This document shows, in pieces, positions 1 through 8,330 of a DNA stretch of 64,000 nt. The notes under the pieces are model-generated. The model did not search any database. It had not been told where the DNA came from and was given only the letters and a program-made list of their open reading frames with translations. A program made the translations under genes and the position numbers. How positions within the stretch are numbered: position 1 is the first letter of the stretch; every line of letters starts with the position of its first letter. This DNA comes from Terrimesophilobacter sp963702165 (GTDB lineage Bacteria; Actinomycetota; Actinomycetes; Actinomycetales; Microbacteriaceae). The stretch lies in NCBI GenBank assembly GCA_963702165.1, contig OY969722.1:2170001-2234000 (forward strand), in the 5' to 3' direction.

Positions 1-653
1 CGAAGCAGTCGGATGGCCTCGGTGCGCTGCTGGGAGACCGCGGAGTGGGTGATCCCGAGTTCCGCCGCGACGTCCCCGACCGAGCGGTCCTCGAAATAGA
101 CCTCGCGCACGATATGCCGCATCTTCGGCGGGAGCGCCTCGATCGCGGCATGAAGGTAGGCGATTCGCTCGTCGTGCAAGAGCGAGTCCTCCGGCAGCAC
201 GGTTTCGGCTTCCAGGAACTCCGCGGTCAGGTCGTCGAGCGGCGAGACGGTCCGGGATGCGTCGGCAACTGCCTCGGAAGCGCTCTTGCGATCGACACCC
301 ATGGCCGCCGCCAGCTCGTCGAGGCTGGGCGAGCGGCCCAGCGCTGCAGTGAGCGACTCCTGAACAGCGAGGGTCTCCTTGATCCGCTTCCTGGCGGAAC
401 GCGTTGCCCAGTCGGTTGCCCGCATCTCGTCGGCGAAGGCGCCGAGCACACGCTGCCGAGCGTATGCGCCAAACGGAACGCCGAGTTCAGGGTTGAAGGA
501 ATCGGCGGCGGAGATCAGGCCCAGTGCGCCGGCGGATGCGAGGTCATCGCGAGAGAGGTGAGTGGCTTTTGCCACCAGTTCGGAGACGAGATAGCCCACC
601 AACGGCAGGTTCTCGACCACCAGCTTGTTGCGCTCGTTGCGGTTCAACGGCAA
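1..653 (-). CDS. fliA: Flagellar-type RNA polymerase sigma factor (FliA/SigD-like), partial at window edge
   Basis: About 217 residues of a sigma-70 family factor are visible; the C-terminus runs off the left edge. Region 2 is seen near residues 10-75 (LVVENLPLVGYLV, later FGAYARQRVLGAF), region 3 follows, and a region 4 helix-turn-helix lies near the edge (VGDVAAELGITHSAVSQ). The start is taken as TTG at 653 because an in-frame TAG lies at 663-665 with no ATG or GTG between; a G-run just upstream is a weak ribosome-binding site. It is divergent from flgN-flgK-flgL-fliW, so a role in transcribing late flagellar genes is the natural inference. A WhiG-like role cannot be excluded from sequence alone. 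Confidence 0.85.
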   Translation of the reverse strand, partial: MPLNRNERNKLVVENLPLVGYLVSELVAKATHLSRDDLASAGALGLISAADSFNPELGVPFGAYARQRVLGAFADEMRATDWATRSARKRIKETLAVQESLTAALGRSPSLDELAAAMGVDRKSASEAVADASRTVSPLDDLTAEFLEAETVLPEDSLLHDERIAYLHAAIEALPPKMRHIVREVYFEDRSVGDVAAELGITHSAVSQQRTEAIRLL

Positions 654-1079
654 GACCCCCGTCTAAGACGAATTCGGAAACTGATTCGAAGGCGGGTAAG
701 CGCGTGGTTGTTGAGTTGATCAAGCGGGCGGTCGATCGTTGGACCTGGGTGGCATGTTTCGGGTGCCGGGTGCGTCGGGAGCGATGCGGCGCGGTCGTGT
801 TGCAACCATCGTCACTCCTGTCGGGCGGACTGGTCTGTTCAGTCCGCCTGTCAGTGACACTTTCACTGCTTTTGTGCGCAAAACAAAGCACCGTTCTCCC
901 CCAGTTCGGGGGAACGTATCCCTCTTTTTGGGGGAGACAGGAGGGTCCGAAAGACTCGGATCGAGCGACCGCTAACCGTTGTTCGCGCCCGGTCGACAGT
1001 TCCCTCTGGAAGCGAGTCGACCCCAGTCGCAAGGGATCCGACGATACGCTGACACGACCCGGCTGACTTGGAGGCATGC
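654..1079. other. Divergent intergenic region between fliA and flgN
   Basis: This 426-bp gap must hold promoters for the leftward sigma-factor gene and the rightward flagellar operon. I see a C-run/G-run hairpin at 892-916 (arms CGTTC-CCCCC and GGGGG-AACG around AGTTC) followed by a further T-run and G-run at about 923-935. No good match to the sigma-28 promoter consensus was found, and no additional gene is supported. Confidence 0.5.
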
Positions 1080-1565
1080 GTGAGCGCAAACGACGTTTCG
1101 GCGCTGCTGTGGCGCGAACGCGAACTGCTCGAGATGCTGCTGTTCAAGCTTGAGGAAGAGCAGTTGCTCCTCACCGCAGGTAAGACCCGGTGGCTGCAAC
1201 ACGCGACCCGCGAGGTGGAGCAGGTTCTCGACCGGCTGCGCGCCGCCGGCCTGACCCGCACGATCGAGGTCTCCGCGCTCGCCCAGGAGTGGGGCGCGCG
1301 GGAGGATGCGACCCTGCGTGACCTGGTCGCCGCCGCACCTGAGGGCACCTGGGCCGAAATCTTCCATGGCCACCTGAGCGCGATGACCGAGCTCGCAGCG
1401 CAGATCAAGGAGGTCAGGGACGGGAACGAGCGGCACCTGAGGGCGGCCGTGCGGTCGACTCAGGAGACGATCGCCGACCTCAACCCCGATGCCGGCATCT
1501 ACTCCGCCGACGGTGCAAGCTCAGCCTCCATCGGCACCGCGAACCTGGTCGACACGAGTCTGTGA
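1080..1565 (+). CDS. flgN: FlgN-like flagellar export chaperone
   Basis: A 161-residue, largely helical protein. FlgN-family proteins are cytoplasmic chaperones for the hook-filament junction proteins FlgK and FlgL. The sequence begins SANDVSALLWRERELLEML, the paired-helix start typical of FlgN, and is rich in Leu, Glu and Arg. The start is GTG at 1080, preceded by GGAG at 1070-1073 with good spacing. The gene stands directly before flgK (10-bp gap) and flgL, its expected clients. Sequence conservation in this family is low, so the call rests on size, helical character and position. Confidence 0.7.
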   Translation: MSANDVSALLWRERELLEMLLFKLEEEQLLLTAGKTRWLQHATREVEQVLDRLRAAGLTRTIEVSALAQEWGAREDATLRDLVAAAPEGTWAEIFHGHLSAMTELAAQIKEVRDGNERHLRAAVRSTQETIADLNPDAGIYSADGASSASIGTANLVDTSL

Positions 1566-1575
1566 GGAACACCCC

Positions 1576-3000
1576 GTGAGTACGTTCAGCGGCCTGTCGA
1601 CGGCCTATTCCGGACTTTCCGCGGCACGCGCGGGACTGGATGTCGTCGCGCAGAACATCGTCAACGCCAACACCGACGGCTACACGCGCCAGCGCATCTC
1701 CACCTCGGCGGTGGGTCCGGTCGCCGAGACCGGGCTGCTGACCACGGTCGGACGGGCGGGGCAGGGCGTCACGGTCGACGGGATCACCCGCATCGGCAAC
1801 ATCTTCCTCGACGCGCGAGTGCGTGGCACCTCAGCGGCATCCGGCTACTGGGCCGTTCGCGACACCGCCATGTCGAAGCTCGAGGCCGCACTGCAGGAGC
1901 CGGGGCCACACGGTCTCTCCGCGCAATTGGGCGAGTTCTGGTCGGCGTGGCAGGATCTCGGCAACCGGGCCGGCGAGCCGGCCTCGGCTGGAGTCCTCCT
2001 CGAGCACTCCGGCGTGCTGACATCCGGAATCGCCCGCGCTTACCGCAACGTCGAGGGCCAGTGGGCTCAGCTTCGAGCGGAAGCCGACGGCATGGTCGCC
2101 GACCTGAACGAGGCGGGCGCACGTGTCGCCGACCTGAACGTGCGCATCCGGGCGGGACTCGCCACGGGCGCCAACGTGAACGAGCTGCTCGACCAGCGCA
2201 GTGCGCTGACCACCTCGATCGCCGAACTCGCCGGCGGCACCGTGCGCGACACTGGCGACGGCACGGTCGAGGTCCTGATCGGCGGCAACGCCCTCGTCTC
2301 TGGCGACCGCTTCCGCGCGGTGCAGGTGGCGGGCGGCTACCGGATGGAAGACGCCGCGAGCTCACCGGTGCGGCTGGAGTGGACACACCGGTCCGGTGAA
2401 GCCGTCGCCCTCGACGCCGGTCGGATCGGCGGCGCGGTCGCGATGCTCGCAGCCGCGGACGGAGCGGGAACCGGCGGACCGCTCGCCGAGGCAGCAGCCT
2501 CGTACAACGCGTTCGCAACCCAGCTGGCTGACGCCGTCAATCAGGTGCACCGCACGGGCGAAACCGTCTCCGGCGCCACCGGCCTCGACTTCTTCGCGTT
2601 CGACGCAACGCTGCCAGCGGCGCTCGGGATGCGCGTGGTGCCCACCGACGTGAACGGCATCGCCGCCGCATTACCAGGAGCGGGCGCTCTCGACGGCGGC
2701 ATCGCCGACAGGATCGGACAATTGGGCGTCGGACCAGGTTCACCCGACTCTCTGTGGTCGACGATCGTCACCGGGATCGGCGTTGCCAGCCGCAGCGCCG
2801 CGACCCAGTCGGCGTTGGCCGATGTGGCGAACAACGCGGCCTGGACCGCCCAGCAGTCCCAGGCCGGGGTCGACCTGGACGAGGAGAACGTCAACCTGCT
2901 CACCTTCCAGGTCGCCTACCAGGGCGCAGCTCGTGTCATCACCGCTGTCGACGAGCTGCTCGACACGCTGATCAACCGCACCGGCATCGTCGGGAGGTAG
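1576..3000 (+). CDS. flgK: Flagellar hook-associated protein 1 (FlgK)
   Basis: A 474-residue junction protein of the flagellum, exported through the flagellar type III apparatus and placed between hook and filament. The N-terminal rod/hook motif is clear (GLSTAYSGLSAARAGLDVV, then NIVNANTDGYTRQ), and the C-terminal D0 helix ends VNLLTFQVAYQGAARVI followed by DELLDTLIN. The start is GTG at 1576; the reading frame is open further upstream but that part lies inside flgN. The length is in the usual range for FlgK with a modest central domain. flgL follows 3 bp downstream, indicating one transcript. Confidence 0.93.
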   Translation: MSTFSGLSTAYSGLSAARAGLDVVAQNIVNANTDGYTRQRISTSAVGPVAETGLLTTVGRAGQGVTVDGITRIGNIFLDARVRGTSAASGYWAVRDTAMSKLEAALQEPGPHGLSAQLGEFWSAWQDLGNRAGEPASAGVLLEHSGVLTSGIARAYRNVEGQWAQLRAEADGMVADLNEAGARVADLNVRIRAGLATGANVNELLDQRSALTTSIAELAGGTVRDTGDGTVEVLIGGNALVSGDRFRAVQVAGGYRMEDAASSPVRLEWTHRSGEAVALDAGRIGGAVAMLAAADGAGTGGPLAEAAASYNAFATQLADAVNQVHRTGETVSGATGLDFFAFDATLPAALGMRVVPTDVNGIAAALPGAGALDGGIADRIGQLGVGPGSPDSLWSTIVTGIGVASRSAATQSALADVANNAAWTAQQSQAGVDLDEENVNLLTFQVAYQGAARVITAVDELLDTLINRTGIVGR

Positions 3001-3003
3001 CGG

Positions 3004-3888
3004 ATGATCTCCCGGACAACCAGCCAGAGCCTCGTGCGCAGCGCCCAGCACAACCTGCAGGCGAGCATGTCGGCGCTCGCGAAGCTGCAGGACCAGGCAT
3101 CCAGCCGCAAGGCCATCACGCGACCATCGGATGACCCGACCGCTACCGCGCAGGCGCTGCAGGTGCGTGCAGAACAGCGGGCAACCAGCCAGTACAGCCG
3201 GAACATTGCCGACGGCACGGGCTGGCTGACGACGGTCGACTCCACTCTCAGCGCGACCACGGGCATCCTGAACCGCGTGCGCGACCTCACCGTGCGCGGC
3301 GCGAACGAGGGGGCGATGTCGCCGACAGCGCTCGAGGCGATCGCCGTCGAGCTCGACAACATGCGCGCCGAACTGCTCACGCAGGCGAACACGACCTACC
3401 TCGGCCGAAGCGTCTTCGCGGGGAATTCGAATGCTCCCACGGCGTTCAACCCCGACTACAGCTACACCGGCGCCGCCGGGAGCACCGTCGAACGTCGCAT
3501 CGATGCCAACAACACGGTCCGGGTGGACGGCGATGGAGCCGCCGTCTTCGGTGTCGGCGCCGGCTCCGTTTTCGCGCTCGTCGACGCCATCGCGGCCGAC
3601 TTGCGGTCCGGTGTCAACGTCGGCCCCCGCCTGCAGGAGATCGATGACAGGCTTACGGCGATGCTGGGCGAGCAAGCCGCGGTCGGAACACGTCACGCCC
3701 AGATGCAGTCCGCTGAGGAGTCGAACATGGAACAGTCGGTCGCGCTCGAAGCGCAGAGGTCGGGCGTGGAGGACGTCGACCTCGCGGGGATCATCCTCGA
3801 GTTGAAGCTGCAGGAAGTGGCGTACCAGTCGGCCCTCGCGGTCACTGCGCGCGCACTGCAGCCCTCACTGATGGACTTCCTGCGATGA
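3004..3888 (+). CDS. flgL: Flagellar hook-associated protein 3 (FlgL)
   Basis: A 294-residue flagellin-like junction protein that sits between FlgK and the filament. The N-terminus has the FlgL pattern of arginine and helical residues (ISRTTSQSLVRSAQHNLQ, then SRKAITRPSDDPTATAQAL), and the C-terminus forms the matching D0 helix (ELKLQEVAYQSALAVTARAL). A strong ribosome-binding site (GGGAGG at about 2991-2996) precedes ATG 3004. Its stop codon overlaps the fliW start by 4 bp, so translation is coupled. Confidence 0.93.
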   Translation: MISRTTSQSLVRSAQHNLQASMSALAKLQDQASSRKAITRPSDDPTATAQALQVRAEQRATSQYSRNIADGTGWLTTVDSTLSATTGILNRVRDLTVRGANEGAMSPTALEAIAVELDNMRAELLTQANTTYLGRSVFAGNSNAPTAFNPDYSYTGAAGSTVERRIDANNTVRVDGDGAAVFGVGAGSVFALVDAIAADLRSGVNVGPRLQEIDDRLTAMLGEQAAVGTRHAQMQSAEESNMEQSVALEAQRSGVEDVDLAGIILELKLQEVAYQSALAVTARALQPSLMDFLR

Positions 3889-4262
3889 CCGCGTCGCTGA
3901 CCTTCATCGAGTCTCCGCCCGGATTCGACTCGCTGGTCGACTTCGCCCTCGACGATGTCGCTGGGGCGCCAGGGCTGTTCGTGCTCCGGCCTGACGCCGA
4001 GAGCGGCATCCGGATGTTCGTGATCGATGCCTCCCTGTACCTGCCGGATTATGCGCCGGTCCTCTCGGACACTCAAGCGGCAGCGCTCGAGCTGACGCGG
4101 GCCGAGGATGCGCTGCTGCTGGTCGTGGCGAATCCCGCCGCTGACGGCACGACGGTCAACCTGATGGCGCCGATCGTCGTGAACTCGACCACCGGTCGCT
4201 GCGCCCAGGTGATCCTGGACGATGCGGTGTGGCCGCTGCGTGCTCCGTTGCGCGCTGCCTGA
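3885..4262 (+). CDS. fliW: Flagellar assembly factor FliW
   Basis: A 125-residue FliW-family protein. FliW binds cytoplasmic flagellin and antagonises the translational repressor CsrA, so filament assembly feeds back on flagellin synthesis. The family hallmark VNLMAPIVVN is present near residues 86-95, and FVIDASLYLPDY matches the conserved central region. The start ATG overlaps the flgL stop (ATGA). In many bacteria csrA lies next to fliW; here the next gene encodes an unrelated ASCH-domain protein, so any csrA would be elsewhere. Confidence 0.9.
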   Translation: MTASLTFIESPPGFDSLVDFALDDVAGAPGLFVLRPDAESGIRMFVIDASLYLPDYAPVLSDTQAAALELTRAEDALLLVVANPAADGTTVNLMAPIVVNSTTGRCAQVILDDAVWPLRAPLRAA

Positions 4263-4285
4263 GTCCTGGCTGGAAGAATCGGTTC

Positions 4286-4792
4286 ATGACCGATTCCCGC
4301 ACCCCGGCAGCTGAGCCGGATCTGGCCGCAGCGGCCGCGATGTGGGCCGCCTACGCACACGCGCATCCGGATGCCGTCCGCGGCCAGGACTACACGGTCG
4401 ATCGGTTCGGGGACTCAGCCGAGCTCGCGGACCTGCTGCTGCGTCAGGTCACCCACGGCCCGAAGCGCGCCACGTCGACGCTTGTGGCCGACTTTGCCGC
4501 CGAAGGCGAGGAGCCGCCCCGCATCGGGTCCCACTGGGTCGCCTGTGATGGCGCCGGAATGCCGCGTGCGATCCTCCGGACCCTCGAGCTGCGTATCGGC
4601 GATTTCGGCAGCGCAGACGGTCGGCACGCGTTCGATGAGGGCGAGGACGACCGTTCGCTGGAGAGCTGGCGGGCGGAGCACCGCCGGTACTGGCAGCGCA
4701 CGAGCGCTGCGCGCGGGGCGAGCTGGTCGGAGGCCGACGAGATCGTGTTCGAGCGCTTCGCGGTGGTCTGGCCCCCCGAACTCGCCGACTGA
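4286..4792 (+). CDS. ASCH-domain protein
   Basis: A 168-residue soluble protein with an ASCH fold, a small beta-barrel related to PUA domains and thought to bind RNA. Features seen: KRATSTLVADF followed by GSHWVACDGAGMPRAIL, and a C-terminal segment ending VVWPPELAD that is typical of the stand-alone COG4405-type proteins. The start is ATG 4286, 23 bp after fliW. Its TGA is immediately followed by the left arm of a long inverted repeat. It probably has no link to flagella; its substrate is unknown. Confidence 0.75.
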   Translation: MTDSRTPAAEPDLAAAAAMWAAYAHAHPDAVRGQDYTVDRFGDSAELADLLLRQVTHGPKRATSTLVADFAAEGEEPPRIGSHWVACDGAGMPRAILRTLELRIGDFGSADGRHAFDEGEDDRSLESWRAEHRRYWQRTSAARGASWSEADEIVFERFAVVWPPELAD

Positions 4793-4882
4793 TTAACCCG
4801 TCTCAAGGAGATTTGGGCGCCGGCCCGCCTTCTGCCCGGTCGAAGTGGGCCCAGCCTGACGGATCTCCTTGAAATGGGTTAA
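4793..4882. repeat. Intergenic inverted-repeat element, copy 1
   Basis: The gap between two convergent genes is almost entirely one inverted repeat. The left arm TTAACCCGTCTCAAGGAGAT (4793-4812) pairs with ATCTCCTTGAAATGGGTTAA (4863-4882), 18 of 20 positions, around a 50-bp G/C-rich interior. The left arm starts right after the ASCH stop codon, and the right arm contains the TAA stop of the leftward epimerase. A second copy with the same arms lies at 8182-8271, so this is a repeat family as well as a possible bidirectional terminator. Confidence 0.8.
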
Positions 4883-5853
4883 TTGGTGGCGAGGAGCGCG
4901 ATGAGCTCGAGCTCCTCGTCGCGGGTCAGCCCCGACCGGCGCGGCCGGTCCAGCCCGCGCTGCCGCTCGTCGGCGAGGGTGCGCTCGATGGTCTCCCGCA
5001 GCGGTCTGGGGTCTCCCCCGGCCGCCAGGAACGCCGATGCGTCGCGCCTGGCGAATCCGGCATCGGATGCGGGCAGCCAGAGCGGCAGGGATCTCGGCCC
5101 CGCCCAGTAGTTCACGCCGTGGTCGGTGAGCCACGCATCCTCCGCCCGGACCAGCTCGCCTGTGTGCCCTGCCAGCTCAGCGGAGAGCTGCAGCACCTCG
5201 GTCAGCGGATGCTCGCGTCCGGTCACGTTGAAGGCACCCGTCACCCCGGCGCCACCGGCACGCACGAGCCAGGCCGCAGCATCCGAGACATCGATCACCT
5301 GCGCCATCCGGTCGTCGCCGTGCGGCACGAGCACCGGAGAACCGCCGGCGAGCGCGAACCGCGACGACCAGTATCCGAAGCGGTCGCTGCGGTCGCCCGG
5401 CCCGACGATCAGCCCGAGGCGGGCGATCAGGAGGCGATCGCCCAGCGCCGCGGCCGACGCCTCCTCGGCCGCGACCTTCAGTCGTCCGTAGTCCTCGCCG
5501 GGACCGCTCAACAGCTCGGCAGACTCGTCCGCACCGGGTTCGTCATTGCGCGCGTACACCGAGAGCGACGACACCAGGGTCCAATGCCGCGCGCGGGCGG
5601 CCAGCGCCGCGAGCGCATCAGCCACGAACTGGCGCTCGTAGGAGATCTCGACGACTTCGTCCCACTCGTACGCGCCGACATCGTCGTACGCGCTGCGGTG
5701 GGTGCGGTCGGCGACGATCAAGCGTGCGCCGGATGGCACGGCGCCCGATTCCCCGCGAGCAAGACAGGTGACGCGGTGGCCGGCTTTCACCGCCAGTTGG
5801 GCGATCTCGTGCCCGAGGAAGCCGGTGCCGCCGAGGATGAGGACGTCAGCCAT
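4879..5853 (-). CDS. NAD-dependent epimerase/dehydratase family protein
   Basis: A 324-residue extended short-chain dehydrogenase-like protein. The Rossmann nucleotide motif is at the N-terminus (ILGGTGFLG, residues 6-14). The central region LVSSLSVYA followed later by DYGRLKVAAEE gives the Ser and Tyr-x3-Lys pattern of sugar-nucleotide epimerases and reductases (YGRLK). The substrate is not predictable. The ATG start at 5853 is 138 bp from the divergent nhaA, and its stop lies in the inverted repeat at 4793-4882. Confidence 0.82.
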   Translation of the reverse strand: MADVLILGGTGFLGHEIAQLAVKAGHRVTCLARGESGAVPSGARLIVADRTHRSAYDDVGAYEWDEVVEISYERQFVADALAALAARARHWTLVSSLSVYARNDEPGADESAELLSGPGEDYGRLKVAAEEASAAALGDRLLIARLGLIVGPGDRSDRFGYWSSRFALAGGSPVLVPHGDDRMAQVIDVSDAAAWLVRAGGAGVTGAFNVTGREHPLTEVLQLSAELAGHTGELVRAEDAWLTDHGVNYWAGPRSLPLWLPASDAGFARRDASAFLAAGGDPRPLRETIERTLADERQRGLDRPRRSGLTRDEELELIALLATN

Positions 5854-5991
5854 GAGCGACAGTCAACCGGCAACCGCCGGTCTCACGCATCCGGTTTCGC
5901 TGGAGGCGAAGCCTCGGTCGGTAAACTGGCGGCAGGTGCGCCGGGAAGTCTGGTCGGCAATGAGATCGCCGACCCCACCCAAAGGCACCTT

Positions 5992-7302
5992 GTGACCCAT
6001 CAACGCTTCCCCGCTCGCGGCAGTTGGCCAGAGGCCAGGCGCATTGCCGAGGTGCTCCGCAAGGAGACAGTCGGCGGCATCCTCTTGGTGATCGCTGCGG
6101 CAATCGCGCTTGTCTTGGCCAACTCGCCGCTCGCAGACGGCTACTTCGCGGTGCGCGACTTCAGGGTGGGACCCGCCGAGTGGAACCTCGACCTGACCAT
6201 CGGCCAGTGGGCATCCGATGGGCTGCTCGCGATCTTCTTCTTCCTTGTCGGGCTGGAACTGAAACGCGAGTTCGTCGCCGGTGACCTGCGCCACCCGCGC
6301 ACCGCGGTCGTGCCCGTGGTCGCGGCGGCCGGCGGTGTGCTCGTGCCGGCCGTCATCTTCGTCGCCGTCACCTGGGGCGATGCGCTCGCGTTCCGCGGCT
6401 GGGCGGTGCCCACCGCCACCGACATCGCGTTCGCCGTCGCGGTGCTCGCCATCATCGGGTCACACCTGCCCAGTGCGCTGCGCATCTTCCTACTCACTCT
6501 CGCGGTGGTCGACGACCTCATCGCGATCACCATCATCGCGGTCTTCTACACCGAGACGGTCATGCCGCTGTATCTCGCGCTGGCGCTCATCCCGATCGCC
6601 GCGCACCTGCTGCTTGCCCGGCGGTTCGCGTCCACCCTCGCTCGACACCGCCTCGCGGCATGGGGGATGCTCGTGCCTCTCGGGGTGATCGCGTGGCTGC
6701 TCGTGCACGCGTCCGGCGTGCATCCGACAGTCGCCGGCGTCCTGCTCGCGTTCACCATCCCGGTGATGCGAGCGGGCGGCGCTGCCGGACCCGGCCTGGC
6801 GGAGGTGTTCGAGCATCGGCTGCGCCCCCTCTCCTCTGGCTTCGTGCTGCCGGTGTTCGCGTTCTTCGCAGCCGGGGTCGCCATCGGTGGCGCCGATGGC
6901 TTCTTCACCGCGCTCGCGCATCCGGTCACCATCGGCATCGTCACGGCGCTCGTGCTCGGCAAGCCGATCGGAATCGTCGGAAGCACGTGGCTGGTGACGC
7001 GTTTCACCCGCGCAGAGCTCGAGCGGTCGTACGGCTGGATCGACCTGGTCGGCATCGCGACCCTCGCCGGGATCGGGTTCACCGTGTCGTTGCTGATCGG
7101 AGAACTGGCCTTCGGCCACGGCCCGTACGGAGACCTCGCGAAGGTCGGCGTGCTCACTGCGTCGGTGATCGCTGCCGTGCTCGCGGCGCTCCTCCTCATC
7201 GCGCGCAATGGCCGCTATCGGCGGATCGAGCGCGCGGAGAGCGCGGACGACGACCGGAACGGCATCCCGGATGTCTACGAGACCGGCGAGACGGCTTCCT
7301 GA
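5992..7302 (+). CDS. nhaA: Na+/H+ antiporter NhaA
   Basis: A 436-residue polytopic membrane protein of the NhaA family, which exchanges sodium for protons across the cytoplasmic membrane. Signature segments include FFFLVGLELKREFV, VPTATDIAFAVAVLA with the conserved Asp, and the paired ion-binding aspartates in LAVVDDLIAI. About 11-12 hydrophobic helices can be counted. The start is GTG 5992 with AAAGG at 5981-5985; the frame is open further upstream but reads antisense to the epimerase gene there. A charged C-terminal tail ends near DVYETGETAS, and its 3' end overlaps the convergent DinB-fold gene. Confidence 0.95.
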   Translation: MTHQRFPARGSWPEARRIAEVLRKETVGGILLVIAAAIALVLANSPLADGYFAVRDFRVGPAEWNLDLTIGQWASDGLLAIFFFLVGLELKREFVAGDLRHPRTAVVPVVAAAGGVLVPAVIFVAVTWGDALAFRGWAVPTATDIAFAVAVLAIIGSHLPSALRIFLLTLAVVDDLIAITIIAVFYTETVMPLYLALALIPIAAHLLLARRFASTLARHRLAAWGMLVPLGVIAWLLVHASGVHPTVAGVLLAFTIPVMRAGGAAGPGLAEVFEHRLRPLSSGFVLPVFAFFAAGVAIGGADGFFTALAHPVTIGIVTALVLGKPIGIVGSTWLVTRFTRAELERSYGWIDLVGIATLAGIGFTVSLLIGELAFGHGPYGDLAKVGVLTASVIAAVLAALLLIARNGRYRRIERAESADDDRNGIPDVYETGETAS

Positions 7303-7823
7303 CGCGGCTTGGTGACGTCCCAGAGGTGATGCTCTGGATCGTGGATCAGGTACCGCGCAAGCGTCGCAACGGTGAACTGTGCCCCGTCGCCGCGCGTGCC
7401 CCGGCGGGTCCAGGCGGCATCCGGGACCGCGTCCAGCGCGTCGGCCAACTCCTGCCCGGCGATCAGCAGTTCCTCGGCCACGACGGCCGGGTCTTGCTCG
7501 TTGTACCGTTCGGCGACCGCGGTCTCGTCCTGGTCCCAGCTGGGGAAGGTCGGGTAGTCCTCGGACAGCATGAGGTCCAGTCGCACCCGGAAGATCCGGA
7601 ACACGTCCCGCACGTGCGCGGCGTACTCGAGCGGCGACCAGGTGCGCTCATCCGGCCGCTCCTGCACGTCGGGGCGATCCAGCACGCCCGGCCAGAGGTC
7701 GGCGACGCCCCGCACCAGATCCGCGACGTCGCGCTCGCTCGTCGTGGACGCGTCGAAGCTGCACTCCGGGCACGGGCGCTCGAGCACCCAGGTCCAGTCC
7801 TTGGTGTCTGCAGGGATCCTCAT
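7275..7823 (-). CDS. DinB-fold protein
   Basis: A 182-residue four-helix-bundle protein of the DinB/YfiT superfamily, whose members bind a divalent metal and act in thiol-transfer or related chemistry, often mycothiol-dependent in Actinobacteria. Metal-ligand-like histidines occur in YAAHVRDVF and near the C-terminus in HDPEHHLWDV. The N-terminus TKDWTWVLERPCPECSFDA is typical of the actinobacterial subgroup. I prefer ATG 7823; the frame also opens at 7868, which would overlap the divergent gene's start. Its 3' end overlaps nhaA by 28 bp. The substrate is unknown. Confidence 0.78.
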   Translation of the reverse strand: MRIPADTKDWTWVLERPCPECSFDASTTSERDVADLVRGVADLWPGVLDRPDVQERPDERTWSPLEYAAHVRDVFRIFRVRLDLMLSEDYPTFPSWDQDETAVAERYNEQDPAVVAEELLIAGQELADALDAVPDAAWTRRGTRGDGAQFTVATLARYLIHDPEHHLWDVTKPRQEAVSPVS

Positions 7824-7866
7824 CCACCAATCGTGCCCCAGAAGGCTCCGAGGTACCGTAGATTTC

Positions 7867-8163
7867 ATGCCAACCTTCTCCCCCGACGTCGTCAGCGCCG
7901 TGCTTGCTCACATGAACGGCGACCACTCGGATGACAACCTGCTGATCGCGCGGGCGTTCGGGAGTGCGGCTGCCGACACCGCAACCATGACCGGGCTGGA
8001 CGACGTCAGCGGTCACTGGGAGTACGCGATCGGCGACGACGAGCACGAGTTGAGCGTGCCGTGGTCGGTGACGATCAGCGAGCGGCCGGAGATCCGTCGC
8101 GAGATCGTCGCCCTGTACGACGCCGCGTGCGCCAAGCTCGGTGTCGAACCGCGGCCGCACTGA
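7867..8163 (+). CDS. DUF2470 protein, heme-utilisation-like
   Basis: A 98-residue protein matching the small DUF2470 domain, known as the C-terminal domain of HugZ/HutZ-type heme-utilisation proteins. The conserved opening VLAHMNGDHSDDNLLIARAFG is centred on the HMNGDH motif, a histidine pair linked to heme handling. It stands alone, without the flavin-reductase-like barrel. The neighbour downstream is a heme oxygenase with an iron box, so a part in heme-iron use is a reasonable inference. The two are separated by a repeat element and the iron box, so they are probably transcribed separately. Confidence 0.75.
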   Translation: MPTFSPDVVSAVLAHMNGDHSDDNLLIARAFGSAAADTATMTGLDDVSGHWEYAIGDDEHELSVPWSVTISERPEIRREIVALYDAACAKLGVEPRPH

Positions 8164-8181
8164 CCGCCTCCCCCGCGAGTT

Positions 8182-8271
8182 TTAACCCATCTCAAGGAGA
8201 TCCGGCCCTTCAGGACCCCGGCATCAGGCATCCGGGGCCACCCGAGCCCGAATCTCCTTGAAACGGGTTCA
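8182..8271. repeat. Intergenic inverted-repeat element, copy 2
   Basis: The left arm TTAACCCATCTCAAGGAGAT (8182-8201) pairs with the right arm starting ATCTCCTTGAAACGGGTT at 8252. The arms match those of the element at 4793-4882, while the interior is unrelated in sequence and similar in length. The same internal mismatch (CTC in the left arm, TTC on the complement of the right arm) recurs in both copies, which argues for a repeat family with defined left and right ends. Here it lies between two rightward genes rather than convergent ones. Confidence 0.8.
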
Positions 8272-8303
8272 GGGCTTTCTTCAGGTTGGGCTCCTGGGTA
8301 AGC

Positions 8304-8322
8304 TTAGGGTTACCTAACCTAA
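8304..8322. promoter_or_regulatory. DtxR/IdeR-type iron box upstream of heme oxygenase
   Basis: TTAGGGTTACCTAACCTAA matches the 19-bp actinobacterial iron-box consensus at 16 positions, with a perfect right half. It ends 8 bp before the heme oxygenase ATG and overlaps the AAGGA ribosome-binding site at 8321-8325. Iron-bound DtxR/IdeR would be expected to repress the gene, as established for hmuO in corynebacteria. Confidence 0.8.
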
Positions 8323-8330
8323 GGATCTCG

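Noticed and set aside
654..1079. Sigma-28 promoter for the flgN operon
   Set aside because: I looked for TAAA-N15-CCGATAT-like pairs on both strands and found no acceptable match.
544..1436. Open frames of about 150-180 codons on the minus strand across the fliA-flgN gap
   Set aside because: They overlap the real genes or lie in the promoter region, have no ribosome-binding site, and show low-complexity Ser/Arg-rich composition.
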